From NCBI GenBank assembly GCA_000149265.1, contig CH001384.1, positions 111,476 to 175,475 of the forward strand: a stretch of DNA of 64,000 nt, read 5' to 3'. The first letter of the stretch is position 1. Each line of letters begins with the position of its first letter. The notes beneath the pieces were generated by a model. That model did not search any database and had not been told where the DNA came from. It saw only the letters and a list, made by a program, of their open reading frames with translations. Shown here in pieces: positions 1-11,639 of this stretch. The DNA comes from Ciona savignyi. Its lineage: Eukaryota > Chordata > Ascidiacea > Phlebobranchia > Cionidae. A program made the position numbers and the translations under genes.

Positions 1-166
1 ACTGACGAGTCCGTGAGTTACCAAATCGAACTTTTTATTTATGTACAGTTAAAAATTAAATCAAATGGGAAAGTTTATTTCATTTTGAAGATTGTTCTAG
101 GCGATTTCAGACAGACAAGACACCACTTTCATGTATTTAATGAAAAATAGACCAAAGTAAGTAGGA

Positions 167-3100
167 AGTTTCAACCACGTATGAACCACCACTATTTTTA
201 AATCCCCTGGTGAGTTTACGTTATATTTTGCAGCATGCAGAAACGATTTAGTTCCCTGACTACCTTATTACGCTTGGTATATTTGATACAAAGTGTATAA
301 CGTTACTTCAATTTTTTAGGAAAGTTAAATGTATAACTTTTATTATATAGTAAAGAATATGACCAAGATTTGCTAAAACCCAAATTTTAGAGGTTTACGT
401 CAGGGGGATTTCCTGGGCTCGTTAAACACTAATTGACCTTTTATTCGGAATTTAATATTCTTGATTTGTGTTGGCTTTAACTGGTTAGCTCTTTTATGCA
501 CGTTTTATGTTTAACGGATTTCTCATGCACACTTAAGTTATGTAGTGTCCGTTTCTTACTTTCTTAGTTTATTCACCTTTAACTTTTCTTACAATTTAAA
601 GTGAATAATTCTCGCCAGTTTCGAAGATGGACGCTGTAGATCTAAACTATACTAGCTAACACCTTCAGATGATTAAACTCGATTGGACATTTTTCCTTAT
701 TATATAAAGCGCAAAAGTGACTGATTACTATTTTCCGTGAAATTTAATAAATGGTTATTTTCTAAAAAAGGGTTAAAGATAGGCGTGGGACAAACTCATC
801 TTTTTTTGTTTGTATTTACATTTTGTATTTATTTATAAGTTTTTGTTTCCATCCAATTAACATGCGTAATAATATTGTATTTATAATTGGATAGAATAGG
901 ATAGGATATTCATGTTTATCTCCGTGAATGGGAAAATCAAGGGGGTTAACAGACGGGCAATCGTCAGATCACCTCGCGCCCACCGTCGGGTTACCGGAGC
1001 TATTGCAGTGTGTTGTGTATGATTCACACGTTCCTTCAATTTAGTAGAACCCATTAATCCGCTGGGTCCAGGCAATGTCCGTAAAGTACCTTACCCAAGG
1101 ACACAACCGACTAGCTATCGATTGAAAGGCGACGCACGGGGATTGGTTATACATATTTTGTTTTGTGGAATTTTCCCGGGTAAACTGGATAATTTAAAAT
1201 CTAAGAATGTGTGTAGACCCCGTTTGGCATCCTTTTAGTTTATTTCGGATTTATGATAGGAACACATGTTGATTTTACTCCTTATTTTCTGCGTCACGCT
1301 CGTGACAGGCACGTTAAGTCGACAGATTATTAGCACGAAGGGATTATTCAATCAGGTTAAAACTTTTAGGAGTCCTTATTTTGCATAGAACTTTAATTTG
1401 ACAAAAAAAAGGAAATTTCCGCTATGGGAAAAATTGTGATAATAAGAGCCTATTTTTGAGCATTTTGGCAAGTATGTTTGTAGTTACGGTGTTAATCATG
1501 TCAGTCATGTTTGCGAATTTACATAAGTATATATATTTTGGTTTGGATGTCATCGATCCAACGTTGAAACAGGCCATTTCAACCAACATCAACGAAGAAC
1601 CATTTGCCACCAGTGAATCAACGGAGACGTGCTATCTGTGAACAAAGAAAGCACCATTGAGTTAAAGCCTTAGAATTTGTTGTCATTAACTGGAGCAAAT
1701 TACCTCAACTAAGTAGGCTGGTCTATCTTTAAAGTCTCCAAATTGTATGGTCGCTTTTCCAACGCATATCGAATGAATATGCATAACCTATACAAAGTAA
1801 GGCACACTGAAATGTTCTAGATTGGATGATTCCGAGTTAAAGCATGGACTACTTTTACTCTTTTAAAACTGATTTTAATTTTGTCGTTTGGTCTTTACGG
1901 TTAGTGGTATCTTTGCATAACCGTTCATTATCACGGAATAAGTCTTATAAATTATATTTCTCATTTGTCACCTTGGTTATTGTTTGTCACCTTGGTTACT
2001 GTTTATTGACATTCGTGTCTTGCGAATATGCTGAATGGGGAATTGTAATAACAGATAATGTCAAATTACGAATATTTACTAGCTGGCTCTCTTTTACTGG
2101 GTTCACAAAACGCACGAGATTTTCATGAAGCTAATTATGGGTCCCATTTGGAAAAATGGGACACATATTGTTTTTGTCCGTTTTTTTTTTCGTTAAAGGT
2201 TTGACAGGCATGGCTTGTGGCTCCGACATCTACCAGAAGGGCTGATGGAATTGCAATGAAACTTTGAAATGTGTTAGCGCACATGGTCTAGAAATGCAGA
2301 AATCAATATTTATGGTAATTTAGCCAGGGGAATCTCCCTGGAAGGTAAAAAACAAAATGGTATTTTTATCTAAAAAAATTGCTTTTTTGAGCACGTCTAC
2401 TTCAATTTTAATTAGTTTTGGTATAATGTAAGAACATTAGCAACTGATATAACACTTTAAAGAAATACAAAAAATATCCAGGGAAATACCCTAAAAACAA
2501 GATTTTGTTCTCAATCATGATTGTGACAGGCGTGGCTTGTGGTTCCGACATCTATCAGAAGGGGTAATTATATCGCACTGAAAATTGGACATTTCTTGGA
2601 CAACATGGTTTAGATATGCAGAAACCAAAATTTTGAGTGATAAATTCAGGGAAATTCCCCTGGGGCGTTAAAAACCAAAACGCTATATTTTCTAAAATAA
2701 TTGCTTTTTTGGGGCATAGCGCTTGAAGGGATGTTACAATTTGAATCAGATTCGGTGGAATGTAAGTCCGGTAGTCACTGATTTAACACTTAGAAGAAAT
2801 AATGAAATTACCTAATACCCCAAAAAATATACCCCAAAAAATAGGATATGGTCTTAAATCATGATTGTGACAAGCATGTCATGTCGCCTCGACATCTACC
2901 AAAAGGAGTAATAAAATCGCAATGAAAATTGAACTTTTGTAAGTCAACATGGTCTAAATATGCAGAAACGAAAAATTTGGGTAATGAATCTAGAAGAATT
3001 CCCCTCAGACGTTAAAAAACAAAACATTTTTTTTCTAATAAATTCGATTTTGTGGCCATAGCGCTTGAACGGCTGCTCTAATTTTATTAAAATTCGGTAA

Positions 3101-3506
3101 AATGTTAAAACATTAAACATTCTGTGCCAATGAAATACAGAAAACATTTATTGAGGTTAATTTCCATAAAAACGAAGATATGTTCTTGAATAATGATTGT
3201 GACAGGCATGCCATATCGCACTGACATCTCCAACAAGAAGTCGACAAATCAGATTAAAACTTTTAAAATTGCTACATAGCATGACTCACTTTTGTAAAAA
3301 CAGAAACTTATCTATTAAACCCAGGGGAATTTCCTGAAACAATGAAAAACTAAATCGGACTATTTGGGAATTTAGCTCTATTTCACTACAGCACTTGAAA
3401 AGAAGCTATAATTTAAAACATTTGTGGTGAAATGTTCGTAAATTTAAGACGTATATTCTTTATTTAACTAAATATTGAAAATATGTTTTGTGTGTTAACT
3501 ATGGGA
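167..3506. mobile_element. Decayed fold-back type repeat with tandem ~330-bp subunits
   Basis: Four diverged tandem subunits begin near 2202, 2524, 2868 and 3201, each opening with a tgacaggcatg-like motif followed by gacatctaccaaaagg. The same subunits occur in both orientations in the better preserved element at 60600-62388. The short stretch 167-202 (caaccacg..gaaccaccactattt) resembles that element's outer end, and 2140-2160 and 3490-3506 resemble its inner arm (aactatggga). The copy stops abruptly at 3506, where gypsy sequence begins. A SINE lies inside. Bases 203-877 and 1141-2117 hold no gene I can support. The outer limits are approximate and the element is non-coding. Confidence 0.5.
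878..1140 (-). repeat. tRNA-derived SINE, copy 1 (head truncated)
   Basis: Shares ggttaacacacgggcaatcg, accgtcgggttacc and ttgcccaaggacacaac with copies at 15545-15835 and 20597-20878. Read on the minus strand, the complete copies start with a tRNA-like A-box region (tagtctggtggttaag) and continue into the gtgtccttgggcaaggcac block. This copy ends before the tRNA-like head. No TSD was resolved. Confidence 0.6.
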
Positions 3507-4297
3507 AACCACCCAGGTGAGGACAATGTATCTGATTTTCCGGTGTATGTCGAGCGATTAGAGGGATTTGGTGTATGGTTTATTACCGGGAAACAGGCTT
3601 ACGGCAGTAAAAGCAGGCCAATTACCCATAAAGGTTGCAAATTTTACGGACGAGACCATTTCTATACCTAGTGGTGTGCCACTTGCCTCATTGACTCCGG
3701 TGTCTGCATTTTGGATTGTGCCTAACTTCTTGCCAGAAACTTGTGTAGCCTGATTTGAACCGGAAATCCAGCATTCGAATCTGACACAGTCATCTCCGAC
3801 CCAAAATATTTGCTCTATCGCTAACCAAGATAAGTGTGTTTTGGCGCAGAGTAAAACGAAAGAAGTACAAAATAGTGTGAAGCTTGGTGGAACATTGACA
3901 TCGCCACAAAAAGAACGAGTGTTCCAACGTTTGCAGAATGACGAGCGGGCATTCTCTACTTCGTAATTTGACCAAGGTCAAACTCACTTGATAAAACATA
4001 CTATCAAAAGGCAAAGGTTGCTGCTGTAAGAGAATGGCCAGCACCAAACAACACAAAACAAGACAATTTGTGGGACTTACCTTCTATTACCGGAAATTTA
4101 TCGAATTGCTTCGTCACTGCATAAATTAACGGAGAAAAAACAAAAAATTCCCCTCGTCCGACGATACCCAACAAGCATTCTTGGCTTTAAAAAACTCGCT
4201 GACTACTCCGGTTTTGCAGTACCCGATGCTTCCGACTTCGTCATCGGTACCGTAATTGGACAGGTGGTAGATGGCAAAGAACACGTGGTGGCTTATG
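3507..4297 (+). pseudogene. Ty3/gypsy pol remnant, protease-RT-RNase H part
   Basis: Several frames together show a gypsy reverse transcriptase. Around 4033-4110 one reads REWPAPNN followed by RQFVGLTFYYRKFIELL, the usual RT thumb signature. At 4170-4297 one reads QQAFLALKNSLTTPVLQYP, then DASDFVIGTV and GKEHVVAYA, the start of the RNase H domain. The frame changes repeatedly, so this is dead. It stops within the codons after VAY at the left end of the DUF4806 transposon and resumes at 11640. The N-terminal pol and gag regions are missing. Confidence 0.75.
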
Positions 4298-4776
4298 CCC
4301 AGTCAGAAAATATCCCTTATTTATCATTGGCCAATTCATGTTATTCTTGATTTATCCATTGTTTATCACTTATTGGGCCAAACTTGAAAATATCGTGTAA
4401 ATATGTTCGGGTTATTCACATTTTATCCTAGGTGCGCATGCATGTATTCATGTTTTATTACGTGTAGGCCATGCTTGGAAAAGTCAATCTAATATGTGTG
4501 TTTAATTCTTGAATTATTCTTTCGCACCCAATGTAATATAAACGGATTTTGCTAGAAGCAAAGTTTTATTTAAAACACAAAAAAGCAAGTATAGAAACAA
4601 TTTTTGTTCTTGTACTTGTATATTAAGGAGAGATATTCATACCAATAATATTTTTTTCTCCCAGGTGAGATTGCATAAAACCTTTAAGTTGTACCGTTAT
4701 GTCAGCTAAAAACAACAAATCGAGTACAAAATAACATAAAAGAAGATCGATGCTGATAATCCGAATTATTCTAAAG

Positions 4777-5602
4777 CAGGGGTTCTTAAACTGGGGGGCG
4801 CGCCCCCCTTGGGGGGCGTGGAAGCTTCTTAAGGGGGGCGCGAGCATGACAGTGACATATTGCAGGGTTCGAATTAACGATTTTGAAACGATTCGCGAAA
4901 TGCGTGGGATACGAGAAAATCGTTTTCGCGCTTTAGCTATTTTTAATTGCCTTAGAATGCGGTTTCAGAACCTCTCAAACTATTCTTTAAAGCCAGAAAG
5001 ATAATTCATTAAGCAAACAGTACCGTTATTAAGTAGTAATGTTAAACTACAATAAACGTGTCGTGAGTTAATGCGTGTAGGATAGGACGAATATCGACGA
5101 AACGAAGCCTTTGAAACGAGTAATCTTACTTGTTAAAACACCATGTAACCTTATTATAAAGAGGTGTGTCGCATCTCTGCAAATCATAAATAAAGGAATC
5201 GTGGTATATCAACGCATAATGGCTATTGTTGCTTTGTGATAGAAATGCTTATTATGTGTCAATAATGCAAAGTAAAAGCAAGGTAAATAAATGTAATAGT
5301 AATTGCATTGTTAAATGTTATGTTGAAGGCTAAATATGTTATATTATATTGTGTTGATGATTTATCATTAAAAGTGCGCGAAATCAGTAACGGTAATTTA
5401 TATTTTCGCGATTTTGTTAAATTTTGTAATTCGCGAACTTTAAAAAACGGTTCGCGAACCCTTGCATCCTTTACACTAAGCAGGGTAATGGCAAATAAAT
5501 TATTGCTCTATTTTTTGTAAATTTGATTTTTGAGTAGGTGAGGCGTGAGCATGAATCACAAATCTGAAGGGGGGCGCGACTGAAAAAGTTTAAGAACCAC
5601 TG
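4777..5602. mobile_element. Non-autonomous hAT element (MITE), 826 bp
   Basis: Left end caggggttcttaaactgggg and right end (reverse complement) cagtggttcttaaacttttt are hAT-type inverted repeats, followed on both sides by GC-rich ggggggcgcg runs. A perfect 8-bp target-site duplication ttctaaag flanks it (4769-4776 and 5603-5610), the hAT hallmark. There is no transposase. The interior is AT-rich with many gcgaa motifs. Bases 5611-6177 downstream, up to the transposase start, hold no feature I recognise. Confidence 0.9.
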
Positions 5603-6177
5603 TTCTAAAGCAAGCGCAAACAATTATTCTAAAGCAAGTTTACCATTATCGTCCCTCCCCATTAGCTAAAATTATTTAATAAAATTACCGAAGCATGAAT
5701 TCGAGAAATTATATTGAATACTCTTATTACGTCACAATTATTCTGGCTTCCCGCCATTTGTACATTTAGCTAGATTTGAATTTATAAATAATTTAGGCAT
5801 TGTAATAGATCAGATGTATGTTAACTAGATTGTACTTTAAGACAGAATTAATTTATGCAGATTGCCTATTAAGCTTATTTATTTATTTTAAAGATTTTAT
5901 AGGCACGCATGTTAGCGTTATTTTAAGGTAGGCTATATGCTTTTGATATACCAGTATCGAGAAAGAAGGCTATTTAAACTTGTGCCTATCAATTGCAATG
6001 GAACCTAGCTATGGACAGGGTATTAAAAACTGTATCCATGCTTCCCATTTCCATATAGCCATAAAAGCCGACATTAAAAGTCTGGCAATGGTACACGAAT
6101 AACGGTATTACATGCTATCCGTCTACCGTTTAACTTCTCTCTATATATTAATTATCTTTAGGTTATAGGCCTATAAG

Positions 6178-8279
6178 ATGCCTCGTGTTAAGATAGGAAG
6201 GTCACACTATAAACCTACACATGCTTTGTCACGTCAACAAAAATGGGCACGGAACCGAAAGCTTTTAGCAACTGTCCTTCAGGAACAAAAGAATGAAGAA
6301 GGAAATTTTGTTGGTGATGTAATGTTTAATGATCAGCAAGATGCACTTGTTGATAGTAATAGCCCAAGTACCTCTAGGTCAGGTCTCAGTCAATTACAGA
6401 TTTCGGCAAGTGAAACTGATGGTTCACTGGAAGAATCTGACAATTCTGCTTCCTCTGAAATTACAGTTCACGAGATGGTATTATCTAACAATGATGCACA
6501 CGGATACAGCAAGAAGGTTGCCAACGAATCACTAACTATTAAAGAATTTATTACAGCTTGGGCACTGACAGAAGTGAATGTTCCCAAGTCTGCTGTTTCA
6601 AATCTACTTAAAGGCTTACATTCAATTCACAATGAGTTACCAAAGTCCTTTAACTCGCTGCTACCAAGACCTAATCTTTCATACCAGTCTTTACGAGAAG
6701 GTGGTCTGTATGTGCACTTTCCAAACTGGAAAGAATCATTAAGAGATGTTCTGTATCATTTCTATGGACATTTAACTGGAACTGTTGAATACTACTTATT
6801 AATTAATATTGATGGATTACCGCTGTTTCAACATTCTCCCGACTTCAAGAATTTATCCCATTTTAATAACAGTTTACAGAACTCAGATGAGACCTCTTTG
6901 TGTCGGTATTTATTCTACAGAAAAATCACCAAATAGAGAAATGCCAGCGCCGGAAACTTTTCTAAAAGAATTTTTGGAGGATATGAGCACTCTACGTTCC
7001 AACTTTATTGTATACAATGACGTAAACTTCAAGTTAGCAAATAATGGTATATATGTTTGTGATGCCCCAGCAAGAAGTGCATTAAAAAAAATTAAACTGC
7101 ACTGTGGTTATAATAGCTGTGAACGATGTACAATAACTGGAGTATATGACAAAATTTCTCGTCATGTCTGTTTTCTCGAAACAAATTGTGAACCAAGATC
7201 AGATAACGATTTTATTTCACAAAGACATGAAAATCATCACAAAGGAACATCTATTTTAACTAACTTTGGTGTAAATATGGTATATGGGTTTCCATTGGAT
7301 TACATGCACCTTTGTTGTTTGGGTGTGATGAAAAGGCTCATGTTGTGGTGGAAAGGTGTTAGAAGGTAGGTATGGTATATACTTTAACAGTTATGTGTTG
7401 ACTAACTCAGTTATTTTTTAGGCAAAATCATGCAAAACTTTCATCAATGGCAATTTCACAATTGAATACGTCGTTAACGGAAGTTATTAAGTTCATTCCT
7501 TCAGAATTCAACAGAAAAATGAGGCGAATATATGATCTTGCTTATTGGAAAGCATCAGAATATCGTTTGTTTTTATTATACGCAGGTGTTGTCATTTTAA
7601 GACAAAAGAACATATTATGTAAAGAAAGGTATCAACATTTTCGAACATTTTGTGTTGCTATGCGACTTTTATTATCTTCTCACACTACTGATAATGATAT
7701 GGAAGTTTGTTCTAAACTGCTTACTAAATTTACAAATGAATGTAGGTCTGTGTACGGTAAAGGTTTTTTGTCATACAACATTCACAGCATTGTTCATTTA
7801 GTGGATGATTTTAAGTTATATGGTTCTTTAGAATTTATAAACTGTTTCCCATTTGAAAGTTATCTTGGGGTTTTAAAAAATTCTGTTCGTTCTGGTTACA
7901 ACCCACTTCAACAAGTAGCTTTTCATGCTTTTCATGAAAATTGTAATATTTTACAGACAATTAAGTTACAACATAAACTTCGTCATTCGGGTCAATTGTT
8001 TAGCCCTACTAAAATCGGTGTAGATTTGTCACATACATATCAAAGGTCATCGACATAATTGAATGTGATGATCGAAAATATTTAGTTGTAAAACAATATC
8101 TGCATATTGGTAACTTTTTCTCCCATCCTATTCCATCTTCGCATATAGGTATTTTTAAAATAAGTGCAATTAGTGATGGTTTGGACATAATCGAGTTTAA
8201 TGAACATGTTATTAAGTGTATGCTTTTGCCATATAAGAAAAAGTTTATTGCTTTGGAATTGATTCATGCAGTGTCATAA
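6178..8279 (+). pseudogene. Transposase, DUF4218/Transposase_21-like (frameshifted)
   Basis: Probable cut-and-paste transposase. The start at 6178 opens a basic N-terminus (MPRVKIGRSHYKP). Recognisable blocks in order are INIDGLPLF (about 6806-6832), YVCDAPARSALKKIK (about 7052-7095), a C-x2-C pair in NSCERC, FPLDYMHLCCLGVMKRLM, WKASEYRLFLLYAGVVIL and YNIHSIVHLVDD, the order seen in the widespread animal family with plant-CACTA-like features. A 56-bp intron (7366-7421) has gtaggt, branch point actaac and ag, and splices in frame. Two single-base shifts break it: one near 6830-6845 and one near 8045. After the second, the frame stays open to a stop at 8277-8279. The two D residues named are candidate catalytic acids by analogy only. 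Confidence 0.75.
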
Positions 8280-8608
8280 TCATTTTGCATCTATGACAAA
8301 ACATAATGTATCAAAATCATATTTTGACCAGAAATTTGAACTGGCTATACTAATCCAATTTATCGATTTAAAAATAAAAATTTCATCTTGAACCCTTACC
8401 GCAGTTTTAAATGGATAAATGCCATTTTGTCTCCTAGTATAAAACATAATTTTCTTTAACATAAGCGCAAATGAGATATTAATACATTGTATGAATCAAT
8501 GTTTTTTTATTTAACTTTCTTGTGTTTTACAGATATAGTATTACTGTATTTCAAGTATTTGTTCATACAATAGTAGTTTCGTTGTCGACAATCATTTGTG
8601 AAATAATT

Positions 8609-10281
8609 ATGAAGGAATTTGTATTTGTAAAATTTACTGTTGGTGGAACCTCGGATGCTGTTTATAAAGGCTGGATGGTGAATCAAACTTCCTGCCGTTG
8701 GCCGTCAACTAGTGAAAATGTACAGCAGCTGGTGCAAGACAAAACTGCTGTGCAAGAAGATTGGGGGACTTATGAATGTCAAATATTATGCCAAGCCCGT
8801 AAGTTAAATGTTGTAGTTTGTAGCCTTTTGTAGAATTGAAATCCATTTAAATTAATTTTTAGGCACATACCAAAAATGCTTGGAAAGGGCCTATTCTATA
8901 GGAAACATTTCCTCAACCTCAGACGAAAACATTTTGGATAGTTCAATGGAGGACTATAATCAGTTGGCGCCAATACACCGCCGTAGGGCTGCTGGTTCAA
9001 GTTGCACAATTAACCCACCAAAAAGGTATATATATCTAATGTGTTTTTCCTTTAATTAATCTAAAAACTATATGCACTAAAGCAGTTTTACACTGGTCCA
9101 AATTATTGTGCCTGTACAATAAAAACCACTGTCTTTTTTAAAATGAGTTTGTTATGCAGGTCTCGTACTTTCGCTTTACCAATGAACAACAACACTGTGA
9201 AAAACAATGACTCAATTGAACAAATGATCGGCAGTCTTCGCTGCAACATAAATGAACTTATTGGAAAAGTTGACCACCTTATTAACGAAAATAAGGAAAT
9301 AAAAGAATCATTATGTTTCATGAAAAGCCAGGAATATTCCCAAACGTGTAATCAAATTGATATTTTTCCTGCAGAAAGCACAATAGAACTGGAGGAGAAC
9401 ATTGAAAAAATAAATGTAAGAACATTATTTATTAAGTTATCACTTTAATGAATTACTGTTTAATCAGTTGGTCGACTCGTATGGTTTAACTAGTCACATT
9501 ATTAATAATGTAAACCTCTTTTAAGTTTCTCTGTAAGACCATTTTCACGCCTACTGCGAGGACGAAGGGCCGAGGACAATTAAATTTAATATGTCATACC
9601 AATTGTTACTGTCAAATAAGAAGATAAACATGTATCCTCTGTTTTATTAGGAATTTGAAATCATCGCAAAACGTATAGATCACAAAGATCTTCGTGCAAC
9701 TGTACGAGCTTTTCTCAAAATTTTTATGAAAAAAAAACTAGCGGCTCAATATTCTTGGACAGGATTAGGCATTGGGAGAAAACATACCAAAATTGCCCTT
9801 CGAGATAGCCCACTATTTCAAGTTCTGTTAAGTAAGGAAAAGTTGCTTTTTTAATTAAAGTGATTTACTATTATTTGTATTGTAATATAAATATAATATT
9901 TATTTTTTGAATCGGGAAATAAAATGAGGTTTTACTTATCACATATTCACATGGGGTACTCGTTAGATTTTATTGTGCTTACATTTATTCAAGCTACAAC
10001 AGTGTAATGTACGTGAAGAGACATTTCTATTGTTTTGATTTTAATTACTAAATTTAATTGCAAATGTAAGAAGGATATATTTATCTACAGAAACATTGTC
10101 ATACACTATGCACAAGGCAGCTACATATGCTGCAGTAGGAACAGCTGTTGGGACCGTTCTCTGCCAATCAGGGGATTGGGAGGGAGGGCGATGTGCAAGA
10201 CGATCAAAAGATTCTGGCACTGATACAAGCTGGGACACTGTACCCGTAGACAGAAGTTCTGATGAATATTCTACAATCTAA
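8609..10281 (+). CDS. DUF4806-family protein of the transposon, five exons
   Basis: Five exons, 8609-8798, 8863-9025, 9160-9415, 9651-9831 and 10091-10281, join with GT..AG introns into one open frame of about 326 codons ending at 10279-10281. The start ATG at 8609 gives MKEFVFVKFTVGG. The N-terminal part has the familiar W..C.WP pattern (GWMVNQTSCRWP), then a spacer with a predicted coiled stretch (NINELIGKVDHLINEN), then the DUF4806 block (LRATVRAFLKIFMKK..LAAQYSWTGLG). DUF4806 proteins often accompany transposons and have no proven biochemical role that I know of. Same strand as the transposase, about 330 bp downstream. Unlike the transposase, no lesion is visible. Inference: accessory DNA-binding or regulatory partner. 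Confidence 0.78.
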
Positions 10282-10344
10282 TTTGTGAACAAACCATTTC
10301 GTTAAAAAAGTTGTTTTTAAATGTTAAATTGCCATTATGATTTT

Positions 10345-11108
10345 TATTTGTAAAATGGGTTATTTGTTTAAATGTTAAAATGGGTTATTTGTTTAAATGA
10401 TAAAATGGGTTAATTGTTTAAATGATAAAAGGGGTTATTTGTTAAAATGGGTTAATTGTTTAAATAATAAAAGGGGTTATTTGTTTAAATGATAAAATGG
10501 GTTAATTGTTTAAATGATAAAAGGGGTTAATTGTTTAAATGATAAAAGGGGTTATTTGTTAAAATGGGTTAATTGTTTAAATAATAAAAGGGGTTATTTG
10601 TTTAAATGATAAAATGGGTTAATTGTTTAAATGATAAAAGGGGTTATTTGTTTAAATGATAAAAGGGGTTATTTGTTTAAATGATAAAAGGGGTTATTTG
10701 TTTAAATGTTAAAATGTGTTAATTGTTTAAATGATAAAAGGGGTTATTTGTTTAAATGTTAAAATGGGTTAATTGTTTAAATGATAAAAGGGGTTATTTG
10801 TTTAAATGTTAAAAGGGGGTTATTTGTTTAAATGTTAAAATGGGTTAATTGTTTAAATGATAAAAGGGGTTATTTGTTTAAATGTTAAAAGGGGGTTATT
10901 TGTTTAAATGTTAAAAGGGGTTATTTGTTTAAATGTTAAAAGGGGGTTATTTGTTTAAATGTTAAAATGGGTTAATTGTTTAAATGATAAAAGGGGGTTA
11001 TTTGTTTAAATGTTAAAAGGGGGTTATTTGTTTAAATGTTAAAAGGGGGTTATTTGTTTAAATGTTAAAAGGGGGTTATTTGTTTAAATGTTAAAATGGG
11101 TTATTTGT
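10345..11108 (+). repeat. Minisatellite, ~25-bp unit, about 30 copies
   Basis: Tandem units with core tttgtttaaatg or attgtttaaatg followed by ataaaagggg or ttaaaatggg. At least two unit types alternate, differing in ttatttg versus ttaattg and in aaaagggg versus aaaatggg, and later copies gain an extra g (aaaaggggg). The palindromic core tttaaa is kept in nearly every unit. It lies between the DUF4806 gene and the right end of the transposon, so it may be a subterminal repeat block. No coding. Confidence 0.92.
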
Positions 11109-11639
11109 AAAGTAACCAGTTTACATAGACTAACTTTACTACTATTTTTGCCGATTTCTTTGCTTATTAAAGAAAAGAATTGTTATGGTTCCACTACTGC
11201 CCTGTTTTTCTTACTCTGTGGCGTCATGCTTTTGAATACTATTAAATATTTTCTTTGGTCACTTTGTTGGTGTCTTTCCGGTTCAAAACATTTTCTTTTG
11301 TTTATGTAGCGCGTTAAGCGTACTAGGGGTATCACTCATAAAGGATAAAAAGTCCTTGGCTAGTGGTATTTAAAAAGGATGTTGCTTGGAAGGGTCATGT
11401 ATGTCGCTTGAATGGTTCGTGTGTGTAACATGCTTGACCTAAGCCCGGCCATGCTTTTGCCAACCTTGTTTTATCATTCGTTTATCCATGATTTTATCCA
11501 TTATATATACATCGGCCGGTCTTGTTTCCGAGCATAAAACGAATATACTTCTTTGGCTAATCCTCGGAACATTTACTTGGGCCAACTCTGAAACGTGGAA
11601 AATTTATCTCCGGCGAGCTCATTTTTTTCTGACTGGGTG

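Larger units (their letters stand above)
4298..11637 (+). mobile_element. 7.34-kb two-gene DNA transposon inserted in gypsy pol
   Basis: The gypsy reading frame breaks at 4297 and picks up again at 11640. Exactly at these points are inverted ends cccagtcagaaaa (4298-4310) and ttttctgactggg (11625-11637), flanked by the dinucleotide tg on both sides (4296-4297 and 11638-11639), a likely 2-bp target-site duplication. Inside are a transposase gene (6178-8279), a DUF4806-family gene (8609-10281), a minisatellite (10345-11108) and a later hAT MITE (4777-5602). Bases 4311-4776 and 11109-11624 hold direct subterminal tttatccat-like motifs but no gene. The transposase resembles the DUF4218/Transposase_21 (CACTA/EnSpm-like) group, but the ends are not CACTA, so the superfamily is unsettled. 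Confidence 0.75.

Noticed and set aside
1-31. Hammerhead-ribozyme-like core ctgacgagtccgtgag
   Set aside because: The first 16 bases match a classic hammerhead core, but the required ggac..gaaa closing half is absent (ttaccaaatcgaac follows) and the 5' strand lies outside the window.
1844-2128. 94-codon plus-strand frame
   Set aside because: Hydrophobic low-complexity peptide in AT-rich repeat sequence with an internal tandem (gtcaccttggtta); no homologue recognised.
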